DNA from: CAJCJE01 sp963818685
GTDB lineage: Bacteria; Actinomycetota; Actinomycetes; Mycobacteriales; Pseudonocardiaceae
Direction: 5' to 3'
Length of the DNA: 64,000 nucleotides
Assembly (NCBI GenBank): GCA_963818685.1
Contig: CAWFTJ010000002.1
Location: forward strand, 372,001-436,000
The position numbers were made by a program, and so were the translations under genes. Below, in pieces: positions 50,741 through 61,040 of the stretch. The notes under the pieces were generated by a model. That model did no database searches and was not told the DNA's origin. It saw only the letters and a list, made by a program, of their open reading frames with translations. How positions within the stretch are numbered: position 1 is the stretch's first letter; every line of letters begins with the position of its first letter.

Positions 50741-52464
50741 GCGTCGTCGTCCGTTCCAGCCAGAGCGTCGACGGTGCGCCGCTCGGTCAGGTAGGTGGTG
50801 CGTGCCGCGGCCAGTTCCTCGCCGAGGGCGTCCATTCGGCGGGCGAAGCCGGCGTCGTTCTCGGTGGTGGTGAAGGCGTCGAACACGGCCTGCTCGAAGT
50901 CGAAGTCCTCGTCGATCCGGCCCAGGATCATGTCGAGTTCCCCGACCACCAGCTCGAACATGTTGATCTTGGTTTCCAGAACGTGCAGAATACGCTCCTC
51001 GATGGTGCCCCGGCAGACCAGGTTGGTCAGCAGGACGTCATGGGTCTGGCCGACCCGGTGCAGCCGGCCGAGCCGCTGCTCGATCTGCATGGGATTCCAC
51101 GGCAGGTCGAGGTTGACCATGACGTGGCAGAACTGGAGATTGCGTCCCTCACCGGCGGATTCGGTGGACAACAGCACCGGCACGTTGTCGGCGAACGTGC
51201 CGATGACACGTTCCTTCTCCGCGCGGGGCAGTCCGCCGTGGTAGACACCCGCGTCGATGCCGACGGCCCGAGTCGCCTCGGCCACGGTGTCGAGGGTGTG
51301 CCGGAAGGCCGTGAACACCAACACCTTGTCACCACGCCCCACATGGTCACCGAGCTTGGCCACCAGTCGCCGCACTTTGGCCGGGTTGGTGATGGCGGCG
51401 CCCCTCGCGGCCAGGTCGGTCCAGCCGAGCTTGGTCAGCGTCGGTGCGGCCGCGGCCGGAAGGGAACCGGCCAGGCGGGTGACCGAGCGCAACGCGAGAC
51501 GGCGGGCGGCGGGAGCTTCCTTGGCTTCCACCCGGACCCGCTCGGCCAGTTCCGTGTAGAAGGCGCGTTCGTCGTCGTCGGGCACGACGATGGTGGTCTC
51601 GGCGAGGCGTTGTGGCAGCCGCAGCGCGACCTCGCTGCGCCGGTGGCGCACCATCACCTGCCGGGTCCTGGCCCGCAGTTCGGTCAGGTTACGGGGCTGG
51701 CCCACGTCCCCGCCCGTGGCGGTGTGGCGGGCGCGGAACTGCGCCGGAGTGCCCAACAGTCCAGGTGCGACCAGCGAGATCATCTCGTAGAGGTCCTGCA
51801 GCCGGTTCTCTACCGGAGTGGCGGTCAACAACAGCAGGAACCGGGCGGTCAACGCCCTGATCAGCTTGCCGGACGCGCTGCGCGCCGTCCGCAACCGGTG
51901 CGCCTCGTCGGCGATCACCAGATCCCATCCGATGCCGGTGAGTTCGGATTTCAGCGGGTCGCGTCGGGCAGCGGCCAGCGAGGCCAGCAGCACCGGCCGA
52001 TTGCCGTTCCCGACGGGAACGCGATCCTTGCCGGACAGGATCATGGTAGGCAGGCCGAACTTGCGCTCCAGCTCGTCGCGCCACTGCTCGACCAGGCCCG
52101 CCGGGGTGATCACCAGCGTCCGATCGGCCAGTCCGCGCAACCGTAGTTCGGAGGCGATCAGGCCGGCTTCGATAGTCTTGCCCAGCCCGACCTCGTCGGC
52201 GAGAATCGCTCGGCCCCGCATGCGGCGTAGCACGGTGGAGGCGGTTTCGCGCTGGTAGTCGAACGGCTCGAAGGCAAGCTGTGGCAGGGACAGCAACGTG
52301 TCGAACCCGGGCCTGCGAAGCACCGCGACCGCCCGATCCACCAGCGCCGATGCCGCAGGGTCCACGACAGGAGCCGTGGCCAGCCGGCCCACCAGCCGCA
52401 GCAACGATTCGGGCAAAGCCGGTTGGCCGGACGATTCAGCAGAGTCGTCTACCCGCACCACCAC
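50737..52464 (-). CDS. SNF2/RapA-like ATPase
   Basis: 575 residues, a superfamily 2 DNA translocase. Motif I ILADEVGLGKTIEAGLI, motif Ia VITPAGLVEQWRDELERKF, motif II VIADEAHRLR, motif III LLTATPVENRLQDLYEM, motif V STESAGEGRNLQFCHVMVN and motif VI IEQRLGRLHRVGQTHDV are all present. It has no methyltransferase or nuclease domain. The GTG at 52464 is chosen because TACGAT on the minus strand ends 7 bases upstream; a GTG at 52509 is possible. It forms an operon with the zinc-ribbon protein, divergent from a pRiA4b-type gene and beside Wadjet, which suggests a defence role (inference). Confidence 0.88.
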   Translation of the reverse strand: MVVRVDDSAESSGQPALPESLLRLVGRLATAPVVDPAASALVDRAVAVLRRPGFDTLLSLPQLAFEPFDYQRETASTVLRRMRGRAILADEVGLGKTIEAGLIASELRLRGLADRTLVITPAGLVEQWRDELERKFGLPTMILSGKDRVPVGNGNRPVLLASLAAARRDPLKSELTGIGWDLVIADEAHRLRTARSASGKLIRALTARFLLLLTATPVENRLQDLYEMISLVAPGLLGTPAQFRARHTATGGDVGQPRNLTELRARTRQVMVRHRRSEVALRLPQRLAETTIVVPDDDERAFYTELAERVRVEAKEAPAARRLALRSVTRLAGSLPAAAAPTLTKLGWTDLAARGAAITNPAKVRRLVAKLGDHVGRGDKVLVFTAFRHTLDTVAEATRAVGIDAGVYHGGLPRAEKERVIGTFADNVPVLLSTESAGEGRNLQFCHVMVNLDLPWNPMQIEQRLGRLHRVGQTHDVLLTNLVCRGTIEERILHVLETKINMFELVVGELDMILGRIDEDFDFEQAVFDAFTTTENDAGFARRMDALGEELAAARTTYLTERRTVDALAGTDDDA

Positions 52465-52559
52465 CGAACTGATCGTAGTCGATGGCTCACGACCTCTTGG
52501 CGCACCCACCTATCGCTGCGGACGGGCGCTGGTGTCGCTTGCGGTTTCAGCGCGGTGAA

Positions 52560-53786
52560 TAACCTGCTCCGGTGGATCAACGAGGAGACAGCCACGCTCT
52601 TGCCGCTGCTGCACGCGAGTGCGACGCGTTGCGGCACGCGGCGACCCTGGCCGAATGGCTCGGGGCAGGACGGCCGGTCACCGCGAAGGGAGTGCTGCGC
52701 CGGGCCGACGTGCCCGTGGCCGCGAGGTTGTTGGACGTCGCGGTACCGCAGAGGGTGCGGAGCGCGGCAGACGTGCCCGAGCTCCGGTATCCGTGGACGG
52801 CGGCGCTGGCCATCGGGCTGCTGGCGGTCAGCCGCGATCGGGCCATGTCCGGTCCGGCACTGCCCCAGTGGCGGTCAGCCGCGGACGACGAGGTGCTCGA
52901 CGGTTGGTCGCGGGCATTGGCGGTGACACTCGCAGACATGTTTCCCGACGCCGGGGGCGGGGCGGAGTCGCTGGAGATCGGTCGGCTGGCGCTGACTGTG
53001 TTGGCCATTGAGCCCGCTCCTAGCGGCGTCGACCTGGTGGCGTCGGTCAGCGAGACGATCAGAGGTTCGGGCTATTCCCTCTATCGGACCTTCGACCGCG
53101 GCTTCGGGGTACGGGAACCGGCCGAGTTGTCGCTGGACTTGCTGGCCGCCTTTGGCGCTGTTGCCGGCAACAGCGGCACGTGGCGGATAACTCCGCTCGG
53201 TCGATGGGCGCTGTCGATCCTCGCCGCGCACGGCACCGCGCTGCTGGGCTCCCCCGATGCGTCGGGCGAGGTCACCGGGATCTGCCAGCTCAAGATCACC
53301 TTGTGCCATTTTCGGCCGACGTGCTGGCGCAGGGTGCTCGTCCCCGCCTCGGCGACGCTCGGTGATCTCCACGAGGTCATCCAGATCGCCTTCGCCTGGG
53401 ACAACGATCATCTGCACGCGTTCACCGTCGGCAGGCGGCAGTACGGCGATCCGTACTTCGACGCCGAGTACGACGAGGACAAGGTCACGATAGGTGAGGT
53501 GTTCGACAGGGGACGCAAGTCGATTGCCTACGTCTACGACTTCGGCGACAGCTGGCTGCACGACATCGCGCTGGAGAACGTCGTCGAGCCGGAACCGACT
53601 ACCAGCTACCCGATCTGCGTGGACGGTCGTGGCGACGCGCCGGTCGAGGACTGGTGCGAGGACGACGGGCCTGCCTTGATCCCCTTCGACCGGGCGGATA
53701 TCAACGCCAACCTTGGCCGCCTTGCTGACGGTGCCCGGCAGGTGGCGGCGCGGCCGCACGATGACATCGAATCGAGGTCATCCTGA
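52560..53786 (+). CDS. Plasmid pRiA4b ORF-3-like (IS1096 TnpR-like) protein
   Basis: 404 residues; coding starts at the GTG at 52572, and TAACCT (52560-52565) 6 bases before it is a leaderless -10. The C-terminal ~170 residues are the family domain: ITLCHFRPTCWRRVLVPASA, LHEVIQIAFAWDNDHLHAFT, YVYDFGDSWLHDIALENVV. The N-terminal 230 residues have no clear match. The family is common on mobile DNA and in defence islands, but its activity is not established. It is divergent from the SNF2 operon (107 bases between starts) and overlaps jetD tail to tail by 9 bases. Confidence 0.82.
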
Positions 53787-55025
53787 CGGACGTTGATTTT
53801 CGCGTTCAGACGGCCGATGGACGGAGTGGGCCGGTCCTGGTCCGTAGGTGCGTTCCGTGACCGTCGCGTACTGTCGTGCGGCTTCCGCCACAGTCGAAAA
53901 CGAGATGCGTTCCTGTTCGAGGCGGACGGCGGGGCCGAGGGCGTCTTCGACGAGTTCGGCGTAGAGCGCGGCTTCGTCCGGTAGCAGCATCTCCAGGTGC
54001 TCGGTGGTGGGGCTCGGTTCGGCTACCCACTGGCTTTCGTGCGCCAGCAGTGTCGTCCGGTCCATCAGCATGGACCGGGCGTGGCCGAAGGTGCGGCGCA
54101 GCCGGTTGAGGATCGCGAAACCGTGGGTGTCGATGTCGCCCCAGTACACGAGGTTCTTGTCGGTCAGCCAGCGCAACGGTTCCAGCTTGCCCGCGGCGTA
54201 TCCCTCGCCGAAGATCACGACAGCGTCGTCGATCGGCGGGAACGCGAGGTAGGTGATCTCGTTCTCGACGACGAACACCGTGCGCACCGCCGGTGGCAGG
54301 CTCGCCAGTTCGGACACCCGGACCGACATCTCGCTGAATCCGGCGCCCTTCGCCAACCAGCGGAACCGTACGTAGACGGGCTTGCCGCGGAACCGGTAGC
54401 GGCCAGCGAAATCCGACGGAGGCCGGGCGCGGTCGACACGCTGTTCGGGGAGTTGCCGATCGAGCAGCGCCGACAGGATCGCGCGATGCCGCTCGATGAA
54501 CTTGGTGTCGACGCCCGGCACGTCGACCTGCCGCAGATACATTTCTGGGTGCGCGTGCGCCTCGATCCACAGCACGGTGTCGACGAGCCTGGCCCATTGA
54601 TCGGCGTGCCGGAGGGTTTCCATCGGCTTGTCGGCCATCCACTCCGCGATGAGCGGGGCACGTGGTCTCGTCGCCTCCAGCAGCCTGGTGAAACCCCGCA
54701 CGTCGGCCTGGACGCCGAGCGCGGCCCACAACTGCTCGTAGGAGTCGATCCAGGCCCGTGCCGGAAGCTCATTGGCACCGATGACACGGCCACCGACCGA
54801 TTTCATCTCGACACGCAGGTGCGCTGCCCGCCGCCAGTGCTCGCCCCATACGCGGACCTCGTCGAACCGGGCGGCGATATCGCGTGCGGTCGGTCCGCGC
54901 AGGCCCAACATGAGCGGTTCCCAGCGCGCACCGGCGGCGAACCCGGACAGGAACTCGCCGCGCTCCCAGCGTCGTCGCAGCTTGTCGACGATGTCACGGG
55001 GGATGGTCCAACCCGGCCCGGTCAC
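53778..55025 (-). CDS. jetD: Wadjet nuclease subunit JetD (DUF3322/DUF2220)
   Basis: 415 residues; the topoisomerase VI-like nuclease that cuts small circular DNA held by the JetABC condensin-like motor. An N-terminal DUF3322 arm (IPRDIVDKLRRRWERGEFL, WLDTVLWIEAHAHPEMYLRQ region) is followed by a Toprim domain with the metal-binding glutamate in VFVVENEITYLAFPP and DxD in YWGDIDTHGFAILNRLR. The GTG at 55025, one base after the jetC stop and after GGAG, is preferred; an ATG at 55076 would overlap jetC by 50 bases. Unlike jetA and jetB, the frame is fully open and all key residues are present. Confidence 0.88.
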   Translation of the reverse strand: MTGPGWTIPRDIVDKLRRRWERGEFLSGFAAGARWEPLMLGLRGPTARDIAARFDEVRVWGEHWRRAAHLRVEMKSVGGRVIGANELPARAWIDSYEQLWAALGVQADVRGFTRLLEATRPRAPLIAEWMADKPMETLRHADQWARLVDTVLWIEAHAHPEMYLRQVDVPGVDTKFIERHRAILSALLDRQLPEQRVDRARPPSDFAGRYRFRGKPVYVRFRWLAKGAGFSEMSVRVSELASLPPAVRTVFVVENEITYLAFPPIDDAVVIFGEGYAAGKLEPLRWLTDKNLVYWGDIDTHGFAILNRLRRTFGHARSMLMDRTTLLAHESQWVAEPSPTTEHLEMLLPDEAALYAELVEDALGPAVRLEQERISFSTVAEAARQYATVTERTYGPGPAHSVHRPSERENQRPSG

Positions 55026-55026
55026 C

Positions 55027-58000
55027 TCATTCGCTCCGGACGGGCGCGCTCCGAACGGGCGCGGCGTCGACGGCATGAGCGAGTTGGCGTCGGTGGTACT
55101 CCTCGATGGTCAGGGTTTGCAGCCGGGAGCTGTTGCCGGTCTTGTTGTCCACGAAACCGACCGTGGCCACGTATGGCTCGATGACATGGATCTTCTGCAG
55201 CGGCGTCACGATCAGCAGTTGCAGGCCGAGCCTGGAGAACAGGTCGAGCGCGAACCGGGTCGACTCGTCGGAGCCGCGGCCGAACGCCTCGTCGATCACC
55301 ACGAAACGGAAGGTCTTCGACTTCGGCGCGTCCCAGTCGAGTTTGAACTGGTACGCCAGTGAGGCGGCCAGGATGGTGTAGGCGAGTTTCTCCTTCTGGC
55401 CGCCCGATTTGCCGCCGGAGTCGGTGTAGTTCTCGTGTTCGGTGTCGTCCGCGCGCCACCGTTCGGACGCCGAGAAGGTGAACCAGTTCCGGACGTCGGT
55501 TACCCTGCGGGTCCAGTTCCGGTCCGCCTCGGTCTGACCCTCCCGACCCCGCAACCGTTCGATGATTGCCTTGACCTGGAGGAACTTCAGTTCCGAGTAC
55601 TGGTCGGACGCCTCGCCGCCGAGTGATCCCGCGGTGCACTCGCGCAGGTCCCTGCGGAAGTCACGGATCTCCACGTTGATCGTGGGATGCGGCTGGAGCC
55701 GGATGAACCGGCCAGGGTTGTAGTCGATGTCGATCAACGAGTCGTTGATGGTCGCGATCCGCTGTTTGATCAGCTCCGCCTGCCGGTCGAGCTGGGAGGC
55801 GAAGCCCGCGACGTCCCGGATCGTGTTGGTGTTGAGGTAGGTTTTGAACTCGGTCTCGAACCGAGGCAGGTCGTCATGGGCGATGCGGTCGTGCAGCGCG
55901 CGGAATTCGTGCGTCGCCTGGATCGAGGCGTCGAACTCCTTGGTCTCGGCCGGGTAGTCGGTCCGGAATTTGACCATTTTCTTGGTGATCTCGGTTGCGA
56001 TCTTGCTCTGCCGGGAACCAAGCCGCTCGGTCTCCGCGTTGAGTTCGTCGCCGACCGCCAACTGAGCGCGGTCGCAATCCTCGGGCGTCGCCAGTGGCCG
56101 TCGCGCGAGGCGTTCGTCGAGCCGGGGAAACAGCCGTCGTGCCGGCTCGCAGGCGGGCTCGGCCAGGGTCTGCTCCAGCTCGCCGAGCAGTGTCTCCGCG
56201 GTGTGGCTCCGATCGGCCAACTTGCCGATCTCGCCGGTGGCGGTGTCCTTCGCGCGCTCCGCCTCGGCGATCTTCCCCTCGACCTCGGACAGTTCCGCGT
56301 TGATCCGTTTGAGCTCGTCGGATTCCTGTTCGAGCTGGCGCTTCTCGGTCTCCAGTTCGGCGATGCGGTTGACCGGGGACTGCCAGTCGATGTCGCTGTA
56401 GGAGGAGAACTCGCCGAGCAACGCCAGCGTCCGAGCCAGCCGCTGGCGTTGGTCCAACGCGGCCCCGAGCGCCTGGTGCTGTTTGGTCAGTTCGGTCTGC
56501 CTGCGTTGTACCGTGCTCGCCTGACCGAGCAGGGCATCGATCTTGGCCTGGTTGTCCCAACCGAGCACAAAATTGCGGCGGTCGTCGATGCGGCGGGTGT
56601 CGTCCTTCTCGTGTCGCCCTCGGGCGCCCTTGATCTGTCCGGCCCTGGTGATCGCCTTGGCCGCCCTGCGGAACTCGGCCATGGTTTCGACGCACTCGTA
56701 GTCGGCCCGGTGCGCCAGCTCGCGCTCCAACCAGGCGGCGAACGCAGACTCCTTGATCTCCAGCTTGTCGGCCAGGGAGCGCGGCGACGGCGATGCCGGC
56801 GGCGACGCCGCCAGCCGCAGAGGCACGTGGTAATAGACGAGCTTGACCCCGAGATGGCGGGCGTTGATCCAGTCGGACACGGCGGCGTAGTGCTCGCCGG
56901 CGACGAGCATCGACAGACCGAAGCCGTGCAGCAGCCGCTCGGCCGCCCCCTCCCAGGCTCGGCAGTCCGCACGCACCTGGATGAGTTCCCCCGCGAATGG
57001 CAGCGCCGCCGCGTCGACCTCCAGCTCCGCGCACAGCATGTCGCGCACGTCGAGGCTGCGCTTCGGGATGTTGCTCCGGCGTTCGGCCAGGCTGCGCAGT
57101 TCGTCGTTGAGTTCGGCGGCCTCGGCGTCGAGCTGCCTGCGTTCGACACCGAGTTCGGTGAGCCTGTTCTGCAGGTCGGCCTGCTCCTGGGTGAATGTGT
57201 CCGTCCGGTCGGTGATGGCGCGCTGGCGGGCGGCGAACTGTTCGGGGCCGGTGACCGCGGGCAGTTCCGCGTCGCGCAGCAACTCGTGGTAGCGCGCGGA
57301 ACGCTCCTGACGGCGATCACGCCTGTCCCGCTCGGCCCGGATCTCGGCCTCGATCTGGGCGACCCGGTCGCCGCCGCAGCCGGCCCTGCGCAGCAGCAGG
57401 TTCTGTTTGCGATCCCGCAACTCGCCGAGTTCCCGCTTGGTGTGGTCGAGCCGGGCCTGTTGCTCGCCCATTTCCTTGCCGAGTTCGCTGATCCGGTTTT
57501 GCAGCAGCGATGACTTGCGGTCCGCGCAGTAGTACCGCAGGGCGTCGCGTTGGGCTCTGCCGGCGGCGATCCGCGTCCCGAGTTCGTCATGGGTGTCGCA
57601 GTCGGCCAGCAGCGGCTCCAGTTGGGCAGCTGTTCGCGGGCTTTGCGGACGGCGTCGTGCGCCCTGGTCAGATTCTCGAAATGGTCGATCAACGTGCTCA
57701 CCGAGCCGGCGGCATCGAACGGTTCAAGCATATGCGTGCGGACGAAGTCGTTGAGGTTGCCGACCGATTTCATCGACACCGTCTGGTGGAACAGCTCCAT
57801 GGCCTGCTCGGACTCGATGCCGAGCTTGCGCCGGAAGTCTTTGCTGTAGGCGGGGAAAGCGTTGTTGACACGCGGACGTCCTGCTTGCGCAGGCGCAGTT
57901 TCAGCGCGCCGATGTCGCCACCGAAATCGGTGAAGTCGGCGATGATCGACAGCTCCCGTTCGGCGACGGCGAAGAACCGGTCCGGCTGTCCCTGGGACGC

Positions 58001-58428
58001 GTCCCGGTCCCAGAACACCTGGCCCACCGTCCGGTCAGTCGAAGCCGGCGTTGGCGAACACGGCGAGGATGACCGAGAACGCGCGGCTGTCACGCAGCCC
58101 GACCGGCCTGGACGAGCCGGTGGCCTCGTTGCGTTCCGACTTGTAATAGCCCAGCACGTAGGAGCGCAGGCTGCGTTCCTTGGTCTCGGCCCCGGCGGCC
58201 TTGTTGTAGGAGATCTTGTTGGCGGGCAGCAGCAGGGTGGTGATCGCGTCGACGATAGTGGATTTGCCGGAGCCGATGTCGCCGGTCAGCAGAGCTGTTG
58301 TTGCCGTCAGGGTGGAAGGTCCAGACCCGCTGGTCGAAGGTGCCCCAGTTGTACAGTTCCAGCCTGCAAGGCGATAGCCGGCGCAATTCGGTCGTCGTCG
58401 TACGCGCGGTCACCGCGTCACTGGTCAT
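55027..58428 (-). pseudogene. jetC: Wadjet SMC-like ATPase JetC, frame disrupted near its 5' end
   Basis: About 1130 codons from the ATG at 58428. N-terminal pieces are recognisable in changing frames: RLELYNWGTFDQRVWTFHPDG, then Walker A TGDIGSGKSTIVDAITTLLL, VGQVFWDRDASQGQPDRFFA, and SMKSVGNLNDFVRTHMLEPF. At least four single-base-type frame changes lie between 57625 and 58428. From about 57625 to the stop the frame is open (over 850 codons), with a long coiled coil (about 56000-57450), signature GKSGGQKEKLAYTILAASLA and Walker B FRFVVIDEAFGRGSDEST. If the frame changes are base-calling errors, the protein is a complete MukB-like motor. The start overlaps the jetB stop by 11 bases. Confidence 0.82.
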
Positions 58429-59039
58429 CCCCCGATCCGGTGAGCTGGGCGGCGTACTCGGTGAGTCCGTTGATCGAATTCGGCCAGCCATTGGCCGTCG
58501 ACGAACGCCTTGAGAATGCGGCGCACCTCGTAGGAGTCCTGCTGCCCGGTCGCCCTGCGCAGGAAGCCGAGTTCGACGATTTTGCTGACGTGCGCGTCGA
58601 TCTGGTCGACCAGCCGGGCCTCGTTGCTGCTGTCTGGAAGGAAGATGCGGACCAGTCTCGACGATTGTTCCCGGTGCAGGACCAGCTTGGTGTCGGCGGC
58701 CTGAGGCGTCGAATTCGGCGAGCTTCTTGCGCAGCAGCGCCAGTAGCAGGCTGACATGGAGGGACAACGAGCGACGTGGGATCAGCCGCGGGATGCGTGC
58801 CGTCGTCGGCCGTCCTCGTACCTCGCGTCGGGGCGGGAGCGCAGGAAGGCATAACCCTCGGCCTCGTCGACCACCACCGCCAGGCCCATCGCCGCCACGT
58901 AGTCGCGCACCTGGGCTCTGCAAGGGCAACAGGTGGCGCCAAGCCTTTTCGTGGGTGTCGCATAGACGACGCCCTTCATCAGGTGGTGACGGCCAGCGGC
59001 AGACTCAGCTCGGTCCGCGGCGGCGAGGGCCACCGTCAC
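58418..59039 (-). pseudogene. jetB: Wadjet MukE-like subunit JetB (DUF4194), several frame changes
   Basis: About 200 codons from the GTG at 59039, which overlaps the jetA stop as GTGA. Pieces in order, in different frames: RTELSLPLAV, LMKGVVYA, DTHEKAWRHLLPLQ, QVRDYVAAMGLAVVVDEAEG, RRSLSLHVSLLLALLRKKLA, VRIFLPDSSNEARLVDQIDA, FLRRATGQQDSYEVRRILKA, and LTEYAAQLTGSGDDQ at the stop. The order and spacing match an intact DUF4194 protein, but six or seven frame changes would be needed to read through. No in-frame stop from base substitution is seen. Confidence 0.78.
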
Positions 59040-60535
59040 GGCGTGCCATGCTCGGCGGAGGCGCCGGCCGGGTGCAACGTGTCCCGGGGTGGTGGGTGCG
59101 CGGAAGGTGACCCGGGGATGGTGGCGACCCTGGTGCGCGCCGGTCGGGTCCTGCCAGCTGACCTCTCGCGTGCGGCGATTCGTCGAAGACGACCTGGAAC
59201 AGGCGTCGGTCAGGCGACAGGTAGGCCACCAGCTCGGCCAGCCCCTGTTCGAGCGGCTGACGATCTGGTGACTCGGCACCAGCCCGACCTGCGGCTGACG
59301 TTGCAGCGACCGTCGGACCGTCCGGCACAGCTGCGCCGGGTCGACGTAGATCTGCTCGAACAGCGCGCTGGCGTCGAAATCACCGACCCCGCCGCGGCGA
59401 TGTCCGAGCTGTCCACGTTGAATCTTGACGTCGGGGCGTAGAGCGGTCGCTCCATCGGCAGCACGATCGTCGGTGCCGTGCCGTCGATCTCGCAGGTCGA
59501 GGCGCGGATCGGCGGTGCTCGCGCAGCTGGAGCGCGGACGACTCGATGCTGTGCAGGATGTCCATGACCCGGCGGTTCTCCAGCCAGACCTGATCGTCGA
59601 GGAAGCGACGTAGCTGTTCGGACAGCAGGCGGACGGTGGCCTGGGTGCGTTCGCCGGCGTCCAGCCAGTCATAGTGGATGTGCCGCATGCGTGGGTCGGT
59701 GTCGCCGATCGATCTCCAGTGACTGCACCTTGCTCCAGCAGTCCGGTGAATTCGGCCTGGCTTTGGTGGAGAGAGCAGGAAGTCGTAGAACGCGTGGAAG
59801 CTCCGGCCCTGGTCGGAATCGGCGGATGCTGCTGCGGCTGCCGAGCACCTCGTCCAGCAGTTCGCCCTTCGACCCCGTCCCAGCCGCGATCTGGCCCGTA
59901 GCGCCCGGTCGAGGTTGCGGAAGTTGTCCTCGACCTCGCGGAAGTCGGCCAGCAGCTCCCGGGCGGTCGTGGCGAACTGCTGGTAGCGGTCTCGCTGAGC
60001 CGAAGCGTCGAGCACGTCCACTCGGCCTGCCTCGACCCGGGCGATCTCGGCGTCGAGCTCGTCGCGGCGGCGCCGCAAGTCGGCAAGCCGGACATCCGGG
60101 TCGGTCTCCGCTCCGTAACACCATCTGCCGCAGCAACTCGAACACGGTATTCAGCCGCGATTCGGTGCCGACGAACGACCGGCTGCGCAGCGATTCGACC
60201 CAGCCCAGGGCCTTCTCGACGGCAGGAGTGGCGTCCATGTGCGGCTCATCGGAGCCGGGCGGATAGTACTTGCGCAGCCAGCCGCTCGCGGGTGCGCCCA
60301 GTCGTCGAGATAGGCCTTCGCCGACTTGGGAAACGTGCCAGCACCGAGCCGCTCATTGCAGCGCATACAACTCGTCGTCGAGCCTGCCGATCAGCTCGGC
60401 GGCGGCAATGGTCGCGAACATTGTCCTCGACGAAGACCTGCTCAGGAAGGACAGCATCAGTGGTGCGTTGTCGGCCCGCAGCAGCTTCCACGCCGGGTCG
60501 CCCCGGCGCAACAGGTCGAGTTCATCGAAGTCCAT
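59036..60535 (-). pseudogene. jetA: Wadjet MukF-like subunit JetA (DUF3375), many frame changes
   Basis: About 490 codons from MDFDELDLLRRGDPAWKLLR at 60535 to a TGA at 59036. Family blocks appear in order but in at least 13 frame segments: VFVEDNVRD, ELIGRLDDELYAL, GTFPKSAKAYLDDWA, SGWLRKYYPPGSDEPH, RSFVGTESRLNTVFELLRQM, LRRRRDELDAEIARVEAG, DSDQGRSFHAFYDFLL, RMRHIHYDWLDAGERTQATV, VLPMERPLYAP, GDFDASALFEQIYVDP, and PLEQGLAELVAYLS. One clear case is an extra base in AA at 60117-60118. Amino-acid conservation is otherwise full, which argues for very recent damage or sequencing error. It is the first gene of the jetA-B-C-D operon. Confidence 0.8.
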
Positions 60536-61040
60536 CGGCGGCTATTGCACCACGAGTCGGGTCACAGGTCGGCCATGGTCCGGCGCGTTGAGACAAGGGT
60601 GGCCGGGGCGGCGTCGACCAAGTCGATGGCATCGCAATGGCCCCGCCAGCGGATGCGTGCTGGCGGGGCCATGATTTTGCGATCGAACGGCTGCGACTCC
60701 AGGGATCACACGTCGTAATTGTGTGCAGTCGCCACGCTGACCTGCGCCTTTGCGATTGCACCCTGTTTGACCTGGTGGTTTGTGGTTGTTGCGGGTCGTT
60801 GTCGGTGGTCATTCTTCGACGTATGACGGCCTGTAGACGGCCTGGACGGTCCGTGACCCTGCGACGGCGACGATCACACACTGCGACAGGGCCACGTCGT
60901 GCTCCAGGTCGGCCAGCCGTTGGATCAGGCGGCCACGACTTGGGCAGGCCCGCTGCCGTCACTAGGCTCCGGTCGCGGTGGACGGGGCTGGTGTGGTGCT
61001 GTTGGGCCGTCAGCGGCGCCGGTGTGGCCGCTGACGTCTG
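60536..61040. other. Gene-free stretch with a strong hairpin
   Basis: No convincing gene on either strand. ATGGCCCCGCCAGC (60637-60650) and its exact complement (60659-60672) form a 14-bp stem with an 8-base loop, followed on the plus strand by GATTTT. It could insulate jetA from the neighbouring module. The jetA promoter should lie at 60536-60636; no clear hexamers were identified. Confidence 0.6.

Noticed and set aside
55687..57513. A 608-codon plus-strand frame opposite jetC
   Set aside because: Leu/Val/Gly-rich shadow without motifs; the minus strand encodes the SMC-like coiled coil and signature.
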